From Prochlorococcus marinus str. MIT 0917 (GTDB taxonomy: Bacteria > Cyanobacteriota > Cyanobacteriia > PCC-6307 > Cyanobiaceae): a DNA stretch of 64,000 nt. The DNA is taken from contig NZ_CP114784.1 in NCBI RefSeq assembly GCF_027359575.1, positions 1,487,819 to 1,551,818 on the forward strand, in the 5' to 3' direction. The notes beneath the pieces are model-generated. The model was not told the origin of the DNA. It worked only from the letters and a program-made list of their open reading frames with translations, and ran no database searches. Made by a program: the position numbers and the translations under genes. Numbering within the stretch: the stretch's first letter is position 1; every line of letters begins with the position of its first letter. Shown in pieces: positions 26,609-35,497 of the stretch.

Positions 26609-28069
26609 TTAAGCAACCGAAGAATTTTTTGCTAGTGAAACAGACTTTGAGAGCATTGCTGAAGCAGCAAGATGACCACTCATTGTTGCTCCTTCCATAG
26701 AGTCAATGTAATCCTGTTTTGTGTAACTGCCTGCCAAGAAGAAATTACTAAAAGAGGTTTTTTGATCTGGTCTATATGGCTCCATTCCAGGTGCCTCTCT
26801 GTAGAGAGAATGAGAAACTTTGACCACATTGCTCCATAAAAGATTCAAGCCTTTTGAAGAAGGGAAAAGTGTCCTGACCTGTAGATCAGTATGTTTTACA
26901 ATTTCATCTGAGGGCTTGGTAATCCAGGGATCTCCAGGCGTTAACACACATTGAAGTAGTGAGCCCTGACCATCTTTTTTATAATCTTCTGGGCTTGATA
27001 AGGCTAAATCAGCAAAACAACTAAAATCAGCATCGGCTGTATATAGCAAATTGTCTAAACCAGATGGACTTTTTAGATTTATTTGAGCTTTTTCATTATT
27101 AATCTCTGTTACCCAGCCATCGTATCTAAGTTGTACTGTTGCCACTGGTACAGCATCAAGATTGAAAAGTGAGTCAAACTCTTTAAAACGTCTCCATGAT
27201 CTAGGAATTATTCTTTTAATACCTGATACATCGCAAGCAGCTAAATATTTGTCTACGTGAATTTGTTTTTCACCATCTGGAGTTTGAAGAGTTAATCCAG
27301 TCACGGATGGTTGGTCGGAATCCTCTGAATGAATTTCTTTAACAATATTCTCTAAGTGAAGTTTTCCACCTCTTTGTTCAATGTAATCGAGTATTGGCTT
27401 CGTGAGCCATTTGTGTGGTGAGCCTTTCAATAGGTTGAGCTTGGATGCCTCTGTTTTTGAAGCGAACATCATAAAGATGGTAAGCATGCATCTTGCTGAA
27501 ATAGCTTCGCAATCAATGAATCCCAGAGCATATGCAATAGGATTCCACATCCTTTCGATACTATTTAGGCTTCCTCCATGGTTTAGGAACCATTGTTTAA
27601 AGCTTATGGAATCTAGTGAGCGTATTGTTTTCATCGCCCCCTCATAGTCAATAAGCCCTCTTACAATTGGACTTGTTCCAAGAGCAAGAGCATTCCTTAG
27701 TTTGTCAATCCAATTTAATTGAGGTGTAGTGAAGAAGGCTTTTAAACCGTTGAAAGGAGCTCCTGCAAAAAATCGAAAATCAAGTGACTTGATGTCACCG
27801 CCCTTGTTAACAAAAAGGTGAGTGTGGTCTTTTGGTAAAAGATTTTCAAATGCCCCTACTTTTCTCATTAAGGCAAACAGATTGGCATAGTTGAAAAAGA
27901 ACACATGCAAGCCCATTTCTATATGATTGCCATCGGAATCTTCCCAGCTTCCAACTTTACCTCCAATAAATGGTTTTGCCTCATATAGGTCGACCTCATG
28001 TCCTTCATCAACAAGGTCAACTGCAGCAGTTAATCCTGCTAAACCTGCACCTATTATTGCGATTTTCAC
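26609..28069 (-). CDS. crtQ: Zeta-carotene desaturase
   Basis: A 486-residue FAD-dependent desaturase converting zeta-carotene to lycopene isomers. It starts at GTG 28069. The FAD-binding motif [12 protein letters not shown] is at 4-15. [21 protein letters not shown] segment and a C-terminal [19 protein letters not shown] block are present, the latter characteristic of plant-type desaturases. I call it CrtQ rather than CrtP because crtP sits beside crtB at 55-57 kb and this copy has the 'EMGLHVFF' variant. The two share overall architecture. Confidence 0.88.
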   Translation of the reverse strand: MKIAIIGAGLAGLTAAVDLVDEGHEVDLYEAKPFIGGKVGSWEDSDGNHIEMGLHVFFFNYANLFALMRKVGAFENLLPKDHTHLFVNKGGDIKSLDFRFFAGAPFNGLKAFFTTPQLNWIDKLRNALALGTSPIVRGLIDYEGAMKTIRSLDSISFKQWFLNHGGSLNSIERMWNPIAYALGFIDCEAISARCMLTIFMMFASKTEASKLNLLKGSPHKWLTKPILDYIEQRGGKLHLENIVKEIHSEDSDQPSVTGLTLQTPDGEKQIHVDKYLAACDVSGIKRIIPRSWRRFKEFDSLFNLDAVPVATVQLRYDGWVTEINNEKAQINLKSPSGLDNLLYTADADFSCFADLALSSPEDYKKDGQGSLLQCVLTPGDPWITKPSDEIVKHTDLQVRTLFPSSKGLNLLWSNVVKVSHSLYREAPGMEPYRPDQKTSFSNFFLAGSYTKQDYIDSMEGATMSGHLAASAMLSKSVSLAKNSSVA

Positions 28070-28174
28070 TCGTTTAATTAGATGGATACACTAACTCTAT
28101 GAATAAAAACTCGTTTTTGGCACTTTTAAAATCGAATATAATTAATAGAGTGTTATTAAAGTTCAGAAAAAACA

Positions 28175-28564
28175 ATGAGTCAATCAAGCGCACCCCCCGA
28201 AACTCATAAAGCTCAAGATGGGAAGGGAGTACTTATTACCACTCCTGCATTGGATCAGTTGTCTAGACTTTGCAAAGAACAAGGTTCAGGGAAATTATTG
28301 AGAGTTGGAGTGCGTTCAGGAGGATGCAGTGGTATGAGTTACACAATGGACTTTGTGTCTGCTGATGATATTCAAAAAGATGATGAAGTTTATGAATATT
28401 CAGTGGGTAGCAGCTCTTTTAAAGTGATTTGTGATCCTAAGAGTCTTTTGTATATATATGGTATGCAGTTAGATTTCAGTACAGATTTAATTGGTGGAGG
28501 CTTTAACTTTACTAATCCCAATGCATCACAAACTTGTGGCTGTGGAAGTTCCTTTGCAGTTTAA
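28175..28564 (+). CDS. HesB/IscA/SufA-type iron-sulfur carrier
   Basis: A 129-residue A-type carrier with the three conserved cysteines: Cys51 in RSGGCSGMSY, and Cys121 and Cys123 in TCGCGSSF near the end. It holds and transfers Fe-S clusters to target proteins. The N-terminal ~15 residues are a polar extension. It is divergent from crtQ across a 105-base spacer and is followed 30 bases later by a TPR gene. Confidence 0.93.
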   Translation: MSQSSAPPETHKAQDGKGVLITTPALDQLSRLCKEQGSGKLLRVGVRSGGCSGMSYTMDFVSADDIQKDDEVYEYSVGSSSFKVICDPKSLLYIYGMQLDFSTDLIGGGFNFTNPNASQTCGCGSSFAV

Positions 28565-28593
28565 CTTTAACTAAAAGAATTTAAAAATTAACA

Positions 28594-29013
28594 ATGGATC
28601 AATCAGAGGAAAGTCTTTTTGAAGAGGCCCTAAATCGCTATAAAGCTGGGACACCAGCAGATGAATTGATTGAAGATTTTCAGAAAATAACTTCTACCAC
28701 TCCAAATAATGCTGCTGCATGGACATGCTTGTCTTGGCTGCAGTTGTTATGTGATTCGCCTCAGGAAGCCTTGCGCTCTGCGCGATATGCCGTGAAACTT
28801 AACGGTCAAGATCCACAGTCAAGAATAAATTTAAGTCTTGCATTGTTAGAGACTAATTCTAAAGGAGTTAGAGATCATATTGATTATGTGAAAAGGGCTA
28901 TGTTCGTTCTTCCTGAATTAGAAAAAGAATTAAAAGAATCATTTGAAGATGGTCTTGCAAGGAAACCTAATTGGAAAACATTACTTAAAATCAAAAATTG
29001 GTTAGATCTTTGA
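28594..29013 (+). CDS. Small TPR-repeat protein
   Basis: A 139-residue soluble protein with tetratricopeptide-like helices. NAAAWTCLSWLQLLCDSPQEALRSARYAVKLNGQDPQSRINLSLALLE spans about one and a half TPR units. It is probably a protein-interaction adaptor. Its position just after the HesB-type gene suggests co-transcription and a possible cofactor-assembly link, which is inference. Confidence 0.8.
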   Translation: MDQSEESLFEEALNRYKAGTPADELIEDFQKITSTTPNNAAAWTCLSWLQLLCDSPQEALRSARYAVKLNGQDPQSRINLSLALLETNSKGVRDHIDYVKRAMFVLPELEKELKESFEDGLARKPNWKTLLKIKNWLDL

Positions 29014-29040
29014 TTTCAAATTAGATCTTATCAAATAATT

Positions 29041-29970
29041 TTAAGCTAATATTGCTTTAAAAGCGTCATTAATAGAGGGGAAACTGAATTTAAATTTGAG
29101 TTTTTTCAACCTTTGAGGTTTGACATTTTGTCCCTCTAAAACCACCCGAGCTCCATCTCCTAAAATTAACTTCAATATCGGCCCAGGAACTGCGAGAAGA
29201 CTAGGTCTGCCAAGTGATTGACCAAGTGAATTAGAGAACTCATTCATTCGTACAGGGTTTGGTGCAACCCCATTGACGACCCCAGACCAAGCAGAATTCT
29301 TTACACTTTCGTTAATAAGATTACAAAGATCTGTTCTGTGTATCCAGCTCATCCATTGTTTTCCATCTCCTATAGGACCTCCAAGACCTGCTCTGAAAAT
29401 AGGAAGCATTTTTCCTAGTGCTCCGCCATCTTTTGCTAATACGATGCCAATTCTTACAATTAGAAGGCGAGTCGATCTTGGTTTGCTTTTGGCACTAGAT
29501 TCCCATTCTTTACAGAGATTTGCTAGGAAATCGTCGCCCTGAGTATCTTCTTCATTGAATTCAGTTTGAGGATGTGAGCCATAAAAACCAATTGCCGATG
29601 CATTTATAAGAACTTTGGGGGGCTTTTTAAGATTTCGAAGGTTTTTAATCAGATTCTTTGTTGTTTCTATGCGACTATTAGTAATTTCTTTACAGTGATC
29701 GGTTGACCATCTTTTTTCAGCAATAGGCTCGCCAGCGAGATTGATCACTCCTTCACAACTTTTAAGACAAGTCTGAATTTCTTCTTTATCCCAAGACAAG
29801 GAATCAGCTGGATTCATTTGTATGAAACTGATGCTTTGGTCATTAGCTATGGCTATTAGTTTTTCTTTGGATTGTCTAGATATGACTGTGAGGTTGTGTC
29901 CTTCTCTAATTAGCAAAGGAATTAATTCTCTTCCGATAAAACCAGTGCATCCAGTAAGTAGTAATTTCAT
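29041..29970 (-). CDS. TIGR01777-type NAD(P)-binding SDR epimerase-like protein
   Basis: A 309-residue extended short-chain dehydrogenase. GCTGFIGRELIPLL gives the Rossmann glycine motif, with SAIGFYGSH as the active Tyr-region variant. Other blocks are EEDTQGDDFLANLCKEWE and MLPIFRAGLGGPIGDGKQWMSWIHRTDLCNLI. C-terminal DUF1731-like residues KPQRLKKLKFKF follow. Family members were once named SulA-like cell-division inhibitors, without good support. Substrate is unknown. Confidence 0.88.
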   Translation of the reverse strand: MKLLLTGCTGFIGRELIPLLIREGHNLTVISRQSKEKLIAIANDQSISFIQMNPADSLSWDKEEIQTCLKSCEGVINLAGEPIAEKRWSTDHCKEITNSRIETTKNLIKNLRNLKKPPKVLINASAIGFYGSHPQTEFNEEDTQGDDFLANLCKEWESSAKSKPRSTRLLIVRIGIVLAKDGGALGKMLPIFRAGLGGPIGDGKQWMSWIHRTDLCNLINESVKNSAWSGVVNGVAPNPVRMNEFSNSLGQSLGRPSLLAVPGPILKLILGDGARVVLEGQNVKPQRLKKLKFKFSFPSINDAFKAILA

Positions 29971-30159
29971 GATTTCTCTAATTAGATTTGATCAGCTTAG
30001 AGGGATTTTGATTAACTTATGATGTTGATCGCTTAAGAATATTTGTGTTATGGAATTTGCAATTAATTAATGACATGATTTTTACCATTTTGTTTTTACT
30101 GCTATTCTTCATTTGAATAGTTGAATTAAGTCGTTATTCTTTTTTATTAATTATTGAAA

Positions 30160-30423
30160 ATGTCTGAACAAACCGGAAAAGTAGATGATTCAAAATCACC
30201 TCCAAAGATACAAAAGAAACTTAGGAAAGGAGATCTTGTAAAAGTTGATCGTGAAAAATATTCTAATAGCTTAGAATCTAAAGCAAGTGATATTGAATTA
30301 CCTGAATATATTTTTCAAGGGCCTGGAGAAGTATTATTAATTAAAGGTGATTATTGTCAAGTTAGGTGGAGAAGACCAGTCCCTGATGTTTGGATAAATT
30401 CTGATCATATAGTTTTATATTAA
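30160..30423 (+). CDS. ndhO: NAD(P)H-quinone oxidoreductase subunit O
   Basis: An 87-residue protein started at ATG 30160 (a TTG two codons earlier is less likely). It has KKLRKGDLVKVDREKY then PEYIFQGPGEVLLIKGDYCQVRWRRPVPDVWI, which is diagnostic of NdhO. NdhO is a small stromal/cytoplasmic subunit of the photosynthetic NDH-1 complex for cyclic electron flow. The N-terminal 20 residues are polar. Confidence 0.92.
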   Translation: MSEQTGKVDDSKSPPKIQKKLRKGDLVKVDREKYSNSLESKASDIELPEYIFQGPGEVLLIKGDYCQVRWRRPVPDVWINSDHIVLY

Positions 30424-30443
30424 TAAATGAATAAAGATTGAAA

Positions 30444-31133
30444 TTATAAGATAAGCCATTCTTTTTTATTGCTTTGTAAAAATTTCCTTTTTTTCTTAGC
30501 AATAGCAATCATTGCTTTCCCATCATGGAGGTAATTGTCCACATAGCCCATTGTATAGAGCTCTAATTCATTTAGAGCATCCTCAACATGAGATAAGCAA
30601 TGATAGAGATCCAAGCTGAAATCTCTTATAATTGACGGACTTACCAAAGATGTATAAATTTTTTTAATTTTAGTTATTTTGTTTTTACTTTCCTCCAGAT
30701 ATAGGCAGAAAGAATCCATTAATAGTTGATCGTAAGGATCAGCTGATAATTCTCTTATTTTTGAACCTAAAGGATTAATTATTTGTCCTAATAACTTGTC
30801 AATAGGTAGGTATATACTTTGAAACCATTTCTTGATGTCTTCAGGCTTAGAGTAATTATTAGTTTCTCTTTTGTATTCATTCTGTTTATAAACTTTTGAA
30901 TCATTAACTTTATTTAAGTGAAGATCTTTATGTGTTTTCTTTAATGTTTCCCATGCTGAGTTTACTTCGAGCATTATTGCTGAATCTCCTCCTTTATCGG
31001 GATGATGTATTTTTACAAGTTTTCTATATGCTTTTTTAATCTCTTCTAGTTTTGCGCTGGGATGAACTTTCAATATTTGATATGGGTCTTTTCGCATTGT
31101 TGAATTATTTATTTCTTGGTTAGAGGTACTCAT
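30444..31133 (-). CDS. J-domain protein
   Basis: A 229-residue protein starting at ATG 31133. The frame is open further upstream inside cysK but lacks a plausible start signal there. A J-domain occupies ~residues 15-80: DPYQILKVHPSAKLEEIKKAYRKLVKIHHPDKGG, with the HPD motif needed to stimulate Hsp70. The remaining ~150 residues are helical and of no recognised type. It overlaps the cysK end by 14 bases, so translation may be coupled. Confidence 0.85.
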   Translation of the reverse strand: MSTSNQEINNSTMRKDPYQILKVHPSAKLEEIKKAYRKLVKIHHPDKGGDSAIMLEVNSAWETLKKTHKDLHLNKVNDSKVYKQNEYKRETNNYSKPEDIKKWFQSIYLPIDKLLGQIINPLGSKIRELSADPYDQLLMDSFCLYLEESKNKITKIKKIYTSLVSPSIIRDFSLDLYHCLSHVEDALNELELYTMGYVDNYLHDGKAMIAIAKKKRKFLQSNKKEWLIL

Positions 31134-32088
31134 TACCTTTGACTGGGTTCGCAGGGATTGAAGTAAACATGGTTGTTGAGAGATATCTTTCACCAAAACT
31201 AGGCAAAATAACAACCAATCGCTTATTTGCAAACTCAGGCTGATTTCCTACTTTTAAAGCAGCGGCTACTGCAGCGCCGCTGCTGACACCACTGAGCAAT
31301 CCCTCTTCTTTGGCAAGTCTTCTGCCGATATCCATTGCTTCATTATCTTTGATTCTTATGACCTCATCAATTTGATTCATATCTAATACATTAGGAATGA
31401 AACCAGCACCAATGCCTTGAATCGCATGAGATCCAGGATTCCCTCCTGACAAAACAGGACTTGATGAAGGCTCTACCGCAAAAACCTTGATCTTTGGATT
31501 TTTTTGTTTTAAAAATCTGGCACAACCTGTGATTGTTCCTCCTGTTCCTACTCCAGCAATTAATGCATCAAGTTTGCCTTCGCAATCTTCCCAAATTTCT
31601 TCAGCGGTTGTTTTTTCATGAATTTCTGGATTGGATGAATTATCGAATTGCTGAAGCAAATATGAATTAGGTATAGATGCTACCAATTCTTTTGCTAGCT
31701 CAATAGCTCCTTGGATTCCCTCTTTGCCTGGAGTTAGTTGAAGCTCTGCTCCAAATGCTCTTAACATTGAGCGACGCTCAGTACTCATCGTGTCAGGCAT
31801 TGTAAGTATGAGCCTATACCCTTTTGCTGCTGCAACCATGGCCAATGCAATTCCAGTATTTCCGCTAGTTGGTTCAATAAGAACAGTCTGTCCAGGTTTT
31901 ATGGTGCCCTCTTTTTCCGCTGACTTCACCATTGCGCCAGCTATACGGTCTTTTACGGATGCTGTGGGGTTGAAACTTTCTAATTTGGCTATAACTTCTG
32001 CTTTGCAATTAAATTCATTAGGTAATCTATTCAGTTTGACCATAGGTGTTTGGCCAACTAAAGAAGTTATGTCATTAGCAATTGGCAT
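31120..32088 (-). CDS. cysK: Cysteine synthase A (O-acetylserine sulfhydrylase)
   Basis: A 322-residue PLP enzyme. NPTASVKDRIAGAMV gives the PLP-binding lysine, EPTSGNTGIALAMVAAAKGY the substrate loop, and GVGTGGTITGCARFLK the phosphate-binding glycine loop. SGVSSGAAVAAAL closes the C-terminal part. It makes cysteine from O-acetylserine and sulfide. Confidence 0.95.
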   Translation of the reverse strand: MPIANDITSLVGQTPMVKLNRLPNEFNCKAEVIAKLESFNPTASVKDRIAGAMVKSAEKEGTIKPGQTVLIEPTSGNTGIALAMVAAAKGYRLILTMPDTMSTERRSMLRAFGAELQLTPGKEGIQGAIELAKELVASIPNSYLLQQFDNSSNPEIHEKTTAEEIWEDCEGKLDALIAGVGTGGTITGCARFLKQKNPKIKVFAVEPSSSPVLSGGNPGSHAIQGIGAGFIPNVLDMNQIDEVIRIKDNEAMDIGRRLAKEEGLLSGVSSGAAVAAALKVGNQPEFANKRLVVILPSFGERYLSTTMFTSIPANPVKGNEYL

Positions 32089-32225
32089 GATCTTATTGTA
32101 AAAACTTGAATCAGGTTCGAGGCAAAAGTTATTTAATAATTCAATTCTTTTTTAATAATGCTTGAAATTTTTTAATTCAAAAGCTTTATTGGCCTTTTAG
32201 AGATATAAATAGATGGAATAATGTT

Positions 32226-33797
32226 TTGATATTGACCGAGAGCATTTCCCAAAACTGTAGGCCTCCAATTTTATGGATTCTTCTTTTTTGGACCGTAGCT
32301 TGTTTGATTGCATTTGTCTCTCTGGGAAATTTGCCTTTAAGAGATTTTGATGAAGCAACTGTTGCACGAGTTGCATTGGAATTAAACCAAAAAAGTGGAC
32401 TAGAAAGATTGCTTCCTTCTATCTGGGATAAGCCCTATTTGAACAAACCCCCTGGATTGCATTGGTTAATATCGTTTGCTATTGGAATTAGTCGAGATTT
32501 TCAAAATAGTTTTGATTTATTACCTTCTGAGTTTTGTATAAGATTTTTCCCAGCACTTTTTTCTACTTTTGTTGTTCCATTGGGTGGATTGATCCAGTGG
32601 AATTTGCGTCCTAAAGATCGAATAGCATGTATTACTACATCTGCAATTTTATTGACTTTATTGCCAATTATTAGATATGGAAGAATGGCAATGTTGGATG
32701 GAACTCAGCTTAGTGCTATTGCACTATTATGGTTTTGCTTATCATCAATAAAAAATAATAAGTCTACTAAATTTAATTTTCTAGGAGCTGGATTTGCATG
32801 TAGTTTTATGCTTTTATTGAAAGCTCCTGTAGTTATTCCTGCACTATTTGCATCTTTATTACCTTTAATTTGGGAATATAAATCAAAAAAATATTTTGAT
32901 AATCTTTCATGGTCTTGGTTCTTCTATGGAGTAATTCCAGGTTTAGCTTGGCACGGATGGAATATCGTTTCATATGGTTCAGGAGCTTTCTGGTTATGGT
33001 GGGGCGATGGAGCAGGAAGAGTTTTATTTGAAAAAGGTTCAGGTAGTGAGCTAGGAGTTCTGGTACCAATAATTGAAATATTTGAAGGTGGGTGGCCTTG
33101 GATTCTTGTATGGCCAATAGGTTTTTTGTGGGCATGCTGGTGTCTTAACACTCGTTGGGGCGTTTGGGCTTTTAGTACTCAGATAATTATTGCGGGAAGC
33201 ATTTTACCTCTGAAAATGCAACTTCCCTGGTACATCCATCCATTTTGGTTGCCTTTTGCTTTAGTATGTGGACCTCCAGTATCTTGGTTAATTCAAAGAA
33301 AAGATAATAATTATATTTTCGCCAGACAATTATTAAGAAAAATTCCATATCTATTATCTTTAATTGGATTATGCTTATTTGCCTTTTCTTTATTAGTTAA
33401 ATTAAATATTATCAACTTTGAAAAAGGTTACTTTGGTGCAATCTTTTCTATTAGCTTGGCTTGGCTTATTGGGGGATTACTCTTATCTGATTCAAGAGAA
33501 AAGATTAGAAAACTTGGTTTTATTGGAATAATTTGTGGAACAGTGATTGGTTTATTCTTTTTTGTGAACTCTAAATTTTGGTTATGGGAAATAAATGAGA
33601 ATTGGGATGTAAGGCCTGTTGCTGAATTTATATCTTACTTCCCTGATCAACAAATTTATATTAAAAATAGTTTTGAGCGACCAAGTTTAAATTGGTATGC
33701 AGGAAAACGAATCAAAACTTTTGACGAAGAAAATCAAACTAAATGCAACGCAATTAAGAAAACTAATGCTTGGGATCTTTATACATGTAATGATTAA
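32226..33797 (+). CDS. ArnT/PMT-like membrane glycosyltransferase
   Basis: A 523-residue protein with ~11 membrane spans. It has the family's first-loop acidic pair in LPLRDFDEATVARVALELNQ and the DKPYLNKPPGLHWLI motif. These are typical of the GT-C fold family that transfers sugars from polyprenyl-phosphate donors, such as ArnT or dolichyl-P-mannose transferases. Acceptor and sugar are unknown; envelope modification is likely. It starts at TTG 32226; an ATG at 32221 is out of frame. Confidence 0.85.
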   Translation: MILTESISQNCRPPILWILLFWTVACLIAFVSLGNLPLRDFDEATVARVALELNQKSGLERLLPSIWDKPYLNKPPGLHWLISFAIGISRDFQNSFDLLPSEFCIRFFPALFSTFVVPLGGLIQWNLRPKDRIACITTSAILLTLLPIIRYGRMAMLDGTQLSAIALLWFCLSSIKNNKSTKFNFLGAGFACSFMLLLKAPVVIPALFASLLPLIWEYKSKKYFDNLSWSWFFYGVIPGLAWHGWNIVSYGSGAFWLWWGDGAGRVLFEKGSGSELGVLVPIIEIFEGGWPWILVWPIGFLWACWCLNTRWGVWAFSTQIIIAGSILPLKMQLPWYIHPFWLPFALVCGPPVSWLIQRKDNNYIFARQLLRKIPYLLSLIGLCLFAFSLLVKLNIINFEKGYFGAIFSISLAWLIGGLLLSDSREKIRKLGFIGIICGTVIGLFFFVNSKFWLWEINENWDVRPVAEFISYFPDQQIYIKNSFERPSLNWYAGKRIKTFDEENQTKCNAIKKTNAWDLYTCND

Positions 33798-33880
33798 ATA
33801 AAATATTATTATTAACATATTTTTCACTTCTTCCGCTTTTATTTGTAAGAATTATCTAGTTACAAGGGTTTTCTAAAAAA

Positions 33881-34141
33881 GTGTATTGTATCGAGCTTAC
33901 TATTAAATTAAGTCCTATGCCTTTGGTCGTGCAGAGAAAAGAGCATGGAGATGCTAAAAGGCTTTACTCCGAAGTTGTAGATGCTATTCAAAAAGGTAAT
34001 CAAAGGCTTTTAGAGTTGACTTGTGAAAAAGTCGAAGATAAAAGAATTACTGTTCTTGTTAGTGAAATTACAGCTGTACAAATTTATGAAAAGACTAGTA
34101 GTAGTACTAGTAAACGGCCTGGATTCTCACTGCAGAATTAA
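33881..34141 (+). CDS. UPF0367 family protein
   Basis: An 86-residue protein starting at GTG 33881. [20 protein letters not shown], then [44 protein letters not shown] match the cyanobacterial UPF0367 family, whose members begin MYTIEL-. That is why the GTG start is preferred to the internal ATG at 33917. It looks like an Hfq/Sm-unrelated beta-barrel-like small protein of unknown function. The tail is serine-rich. Confidence 0.82.
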   Translation: MYCIELTIKLSPMPLVVQRKEHGDAKRLYSEVVDAIQKGNQRLLELTCEKVEDKRITVLVSEITAVQIYEKTSSSTSKRPGFSLQN

Positions 34142-34164
34142 GAAAAAATAGGAGTGATTTAATT

Positions 34165-34848
34165 TTGGAAACGATTAGGTCTTGCTATTTGGAATTCGAT
34201 AAAGTTTCTTTTTCTTTGCCCAATGGAGTCAAAGTTTTTGATCAATGCTCTTTTTCAATTTTAAAACCTGGTTTATGGATGCTGGTTGGTGAAAATGGAA
34301 GCGGTAAAAGCACCTTGTTTCGCTTGATCAGTGGAGTAATTCGTCCTGACAGCGGAAAAATTTTCTGTTCTCTTAGACCATCAATGGTTTATCAAAACCC
34401 AGAGCATCAATTGCTTATGCCAACTTGTAAAAGTGAGTTGATGCTTAGTGCTCCTAAAACTACTCGTCACTGCAATCTATTGGATTTGATTCAATCCTCT
34501 CTTGAGAAGGTTGAATTAGGGGAAATGTTGGACAGACCTATTCATACTTTAAGTGGTGGCCAAAAGCAGCGATTAGCTCTTGCTGGAGCAATTGTTAGCA
34601 ATTCAAATTTACTTTTACTTGATGAACCTACAGCTCTATTGGATCCTCAATGCCAAAATTCAATTTTAAAACTGATAAAAAAATTGACTAGTTCCTCCGC
34701 TGATCCAATTACAGCAATATGGGTTACTCATCGTTTGGAAGAATTATATTTTTGTGATGGGGCGGCAATTGTTAAAAATGGAGGAGTTGGCAATTGGAAT
34801 TCTGGCCCAAAAGTGTTCCAAGAATTAAAATCACTTGCCCTTAGGTAG
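34165..34848 (+). CDS. ABC transporter ATP-binding protein, CbiO/EcfA-like
   Basis: A 227-residue single ABC domain with Walker A GENGSGKST, signature LSGGQKQR, Walker B LLLLDEPTALLD and switch histidine in VTHRLEE. It resembles the ATPases of energy-coupling-factor and cobalt transporters. No membrane partner lies next to it, so the partner and substrate are unknown. It starts at TTG 34165 and ends just before tRNA-Asn. Confidence 0.85.
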   Translation: METIRSCYLEFDKVSFSLPNGVKVFDQCSFSILKPGLWMLVGENGSGKSTLFRLISGVIRPDSGKIFCSLRPSMVYQNPEHQLLMPTCKSELMLSAPKTTRHCNLLDLIQSSLEKVELGEMLDRPIHTLSGGQKQRLALAGAIVSNSNLLLLDEPTALLDPQCQNSILKLIKKLTSSSADPITAIWVTHRLEELYFCDGAAIVKNGGVGNWNSGPKVFQELKSLALR

Positions 34849-34877
34849 CTGGCAAGGGTAAGTTCTTAATGTTGTAA

Positions 34878-34949
34878 TCCTCGGTAGCTCAGCGGTAGAG
34901 CGATCGGCTGTTAACCGATTGGTCGCAGGTTCGAATCCCGCCCGGGGAG
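34878..34949 (+). tRNA. tRNA-Asn (GTT)
   Basis: A complete 72-base cloverleaf. The acceptor arm TCCTCGG pairs with CCGGGGA with one G-U. The anticodon stem ATCGG/CCGAT encloses the loop CTGTTAA with anticodon GTT. The T-loop is GGTTCGAATCC, and the discriminator base is G. CCA is not encoded. It marks the left edge of an accessory islet: a degenerate copy of its last 20 bases recurs near 39.64 kb. Confidence 0.97.
34930..34949 (+). repeat. tRNA-Asn 3'-end segment, candidate attachment core (left)
   Basis: The last 20 bases of tRNA-Asn (TTCGAATCCCGCCCGGGGAG) match 39628-39647 at 17 of 20 positions, including the run CCCGC-CGGGGAG. Integrative elements that target tRNA 3' ends leave such direct repeats at the far border. 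The second copy is not part of a tRNA. Confidence 0.5.
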
Positions 34950-34960
34950 TTTTTAGAAAC

Positions 34961-35060
34961 ATTCAGAAGAATTCAGGAGACCTCAAAAGGTCTCTTTTTT
35001 TTTCTATGACTGCCTTTTTGGTGAAATAGGGAATTCAGTAGCAGTCAGGATCATTCAGGA
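34961..35060 (+). repeat. Five phased A(T/G)TCAG-type motifs, candidate recombinase arm sites
   Basis: Octamers of the form A(T/G)TCAG(A/G/T)A start at 34961, 34971, 35033, 35043 and 35053. Spacing inside each cluster is exactly 10 bases, one helical turn. They begin 12 bases after the tRNA end. Arm-type binding sites of tyrosine recombinases are arranged like this. The same motif with extra matching bases (ATTCAGTAGCA) recurs at 39609, beside the far tRNA-like repeat. No integrase gene is in the window. Confidence 0.4.
34977..35003 (+). terminator. Rho-independent terminator after tRNA-Asn
   Basis: Stem GAGACC (34977-34982) pairs with GGTCTC (34989-34994) across a six-base loop, followed directly by nine T residues. 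It is well placed to end tRNA-Asn transcription. Confidence 0.85.
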
Positions 35061-35175
35061 AAAGTCACTGTTTTCTGCCCTTTGTTGAAAAACAGAACTA
35101 TTTTGTCCGTGATATAGAAGCAAGGGTTTTTTGTGCCCGAAAATCGCTCAAACCCGTTACTATCAGAGGCTTCTG

Positions 35176-35184
35176 TGGTATAAT
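35176..35184 (+). promoter_or_regulatory. Extended -10 promoter (TGGTATAAT)
   Basis: The sequence TGG-TATAAT at 35176-35184 is a perfect extended -10 consensus. No strong -35 is needed with an extended -10. It lies ~310 bases upstream of the TPR/oxygenase gene. It may drive that gene with a long leader, or a small RNA ending near a weak TGGG...CCCA hairpin and T-run at 35275-35298. Confidence 0.5.
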
Positions 35185-35425
35185 AGTAGTACTCTATAAG
35201 CGAAATCGTAAGAATAGTATTAGAGGTTTGGGTCCAGTTTCAGTCAATTTTTTAAAAAATTATCGAGTTTTGAATGGGATTTCTTCGCCCAATTTTTTAA
35301 CTATTAAAGAAATGGATAAAAAGATATAAGTAACTTGGATGACTTCAATCAAGTAACTATTGATAGATTTCTATGAATTAAATAAAAATTATCTCAAAAA
35401 AAGTTTTAATAAGGATAGAGTGAGT

Positions 35426-35479
35426 ACTCAAATTACTCAAATTAATCAAATTACTCAAATTACTCAAATTAATCAAATT
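35426..35479 (+). repeat. Six tandem 9-bp repeats (ACTCAAATT / AATCAAATT)
   Basis: The units follow the order A-A-B-A-A-B, where A is ACTCAAATT and B is AATCAAATT, so a 27-base block is duplicated. The repeat sits just upstream of the ribosome-binding region of the TPR/oxygenase gene. It lies in an open frame from GTG 35420 to TAA 35491 that would encode a 23-residue (T/N)QI-repeat peptide. Confidence 0.9.
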
Positions 35480-35497
35480 ATAAGTTTATAAAAAATA

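Larger units (their letters stand above)
34950..35497. other. 548-base gap after tRNA-Asn (islet left end)
   Basis: Apart from the terminator, phased motifs, a promoter-like site and a 9-bp repeat listed separately, no ORF of convincing length is seen. It is the proximal non-coding arm of the putative islet. A transcript from the promoter near 35180 would cross ~300 bases before the TPR gene. Confidence 0.5.

Noticed and set aside
26609-28069. Assigning this desaturase as crtP
   Set aside because: crtP is better placed beside crtB at 55-57 kb; this one pairs with an SRPBCC gene as crtQ does.
30072-30116. Tiny hydrophobic ORF before ndhO
   Set aside because: About 13 residues with a very common AT-rich hydrophobic pattern; no conserved family recognised.
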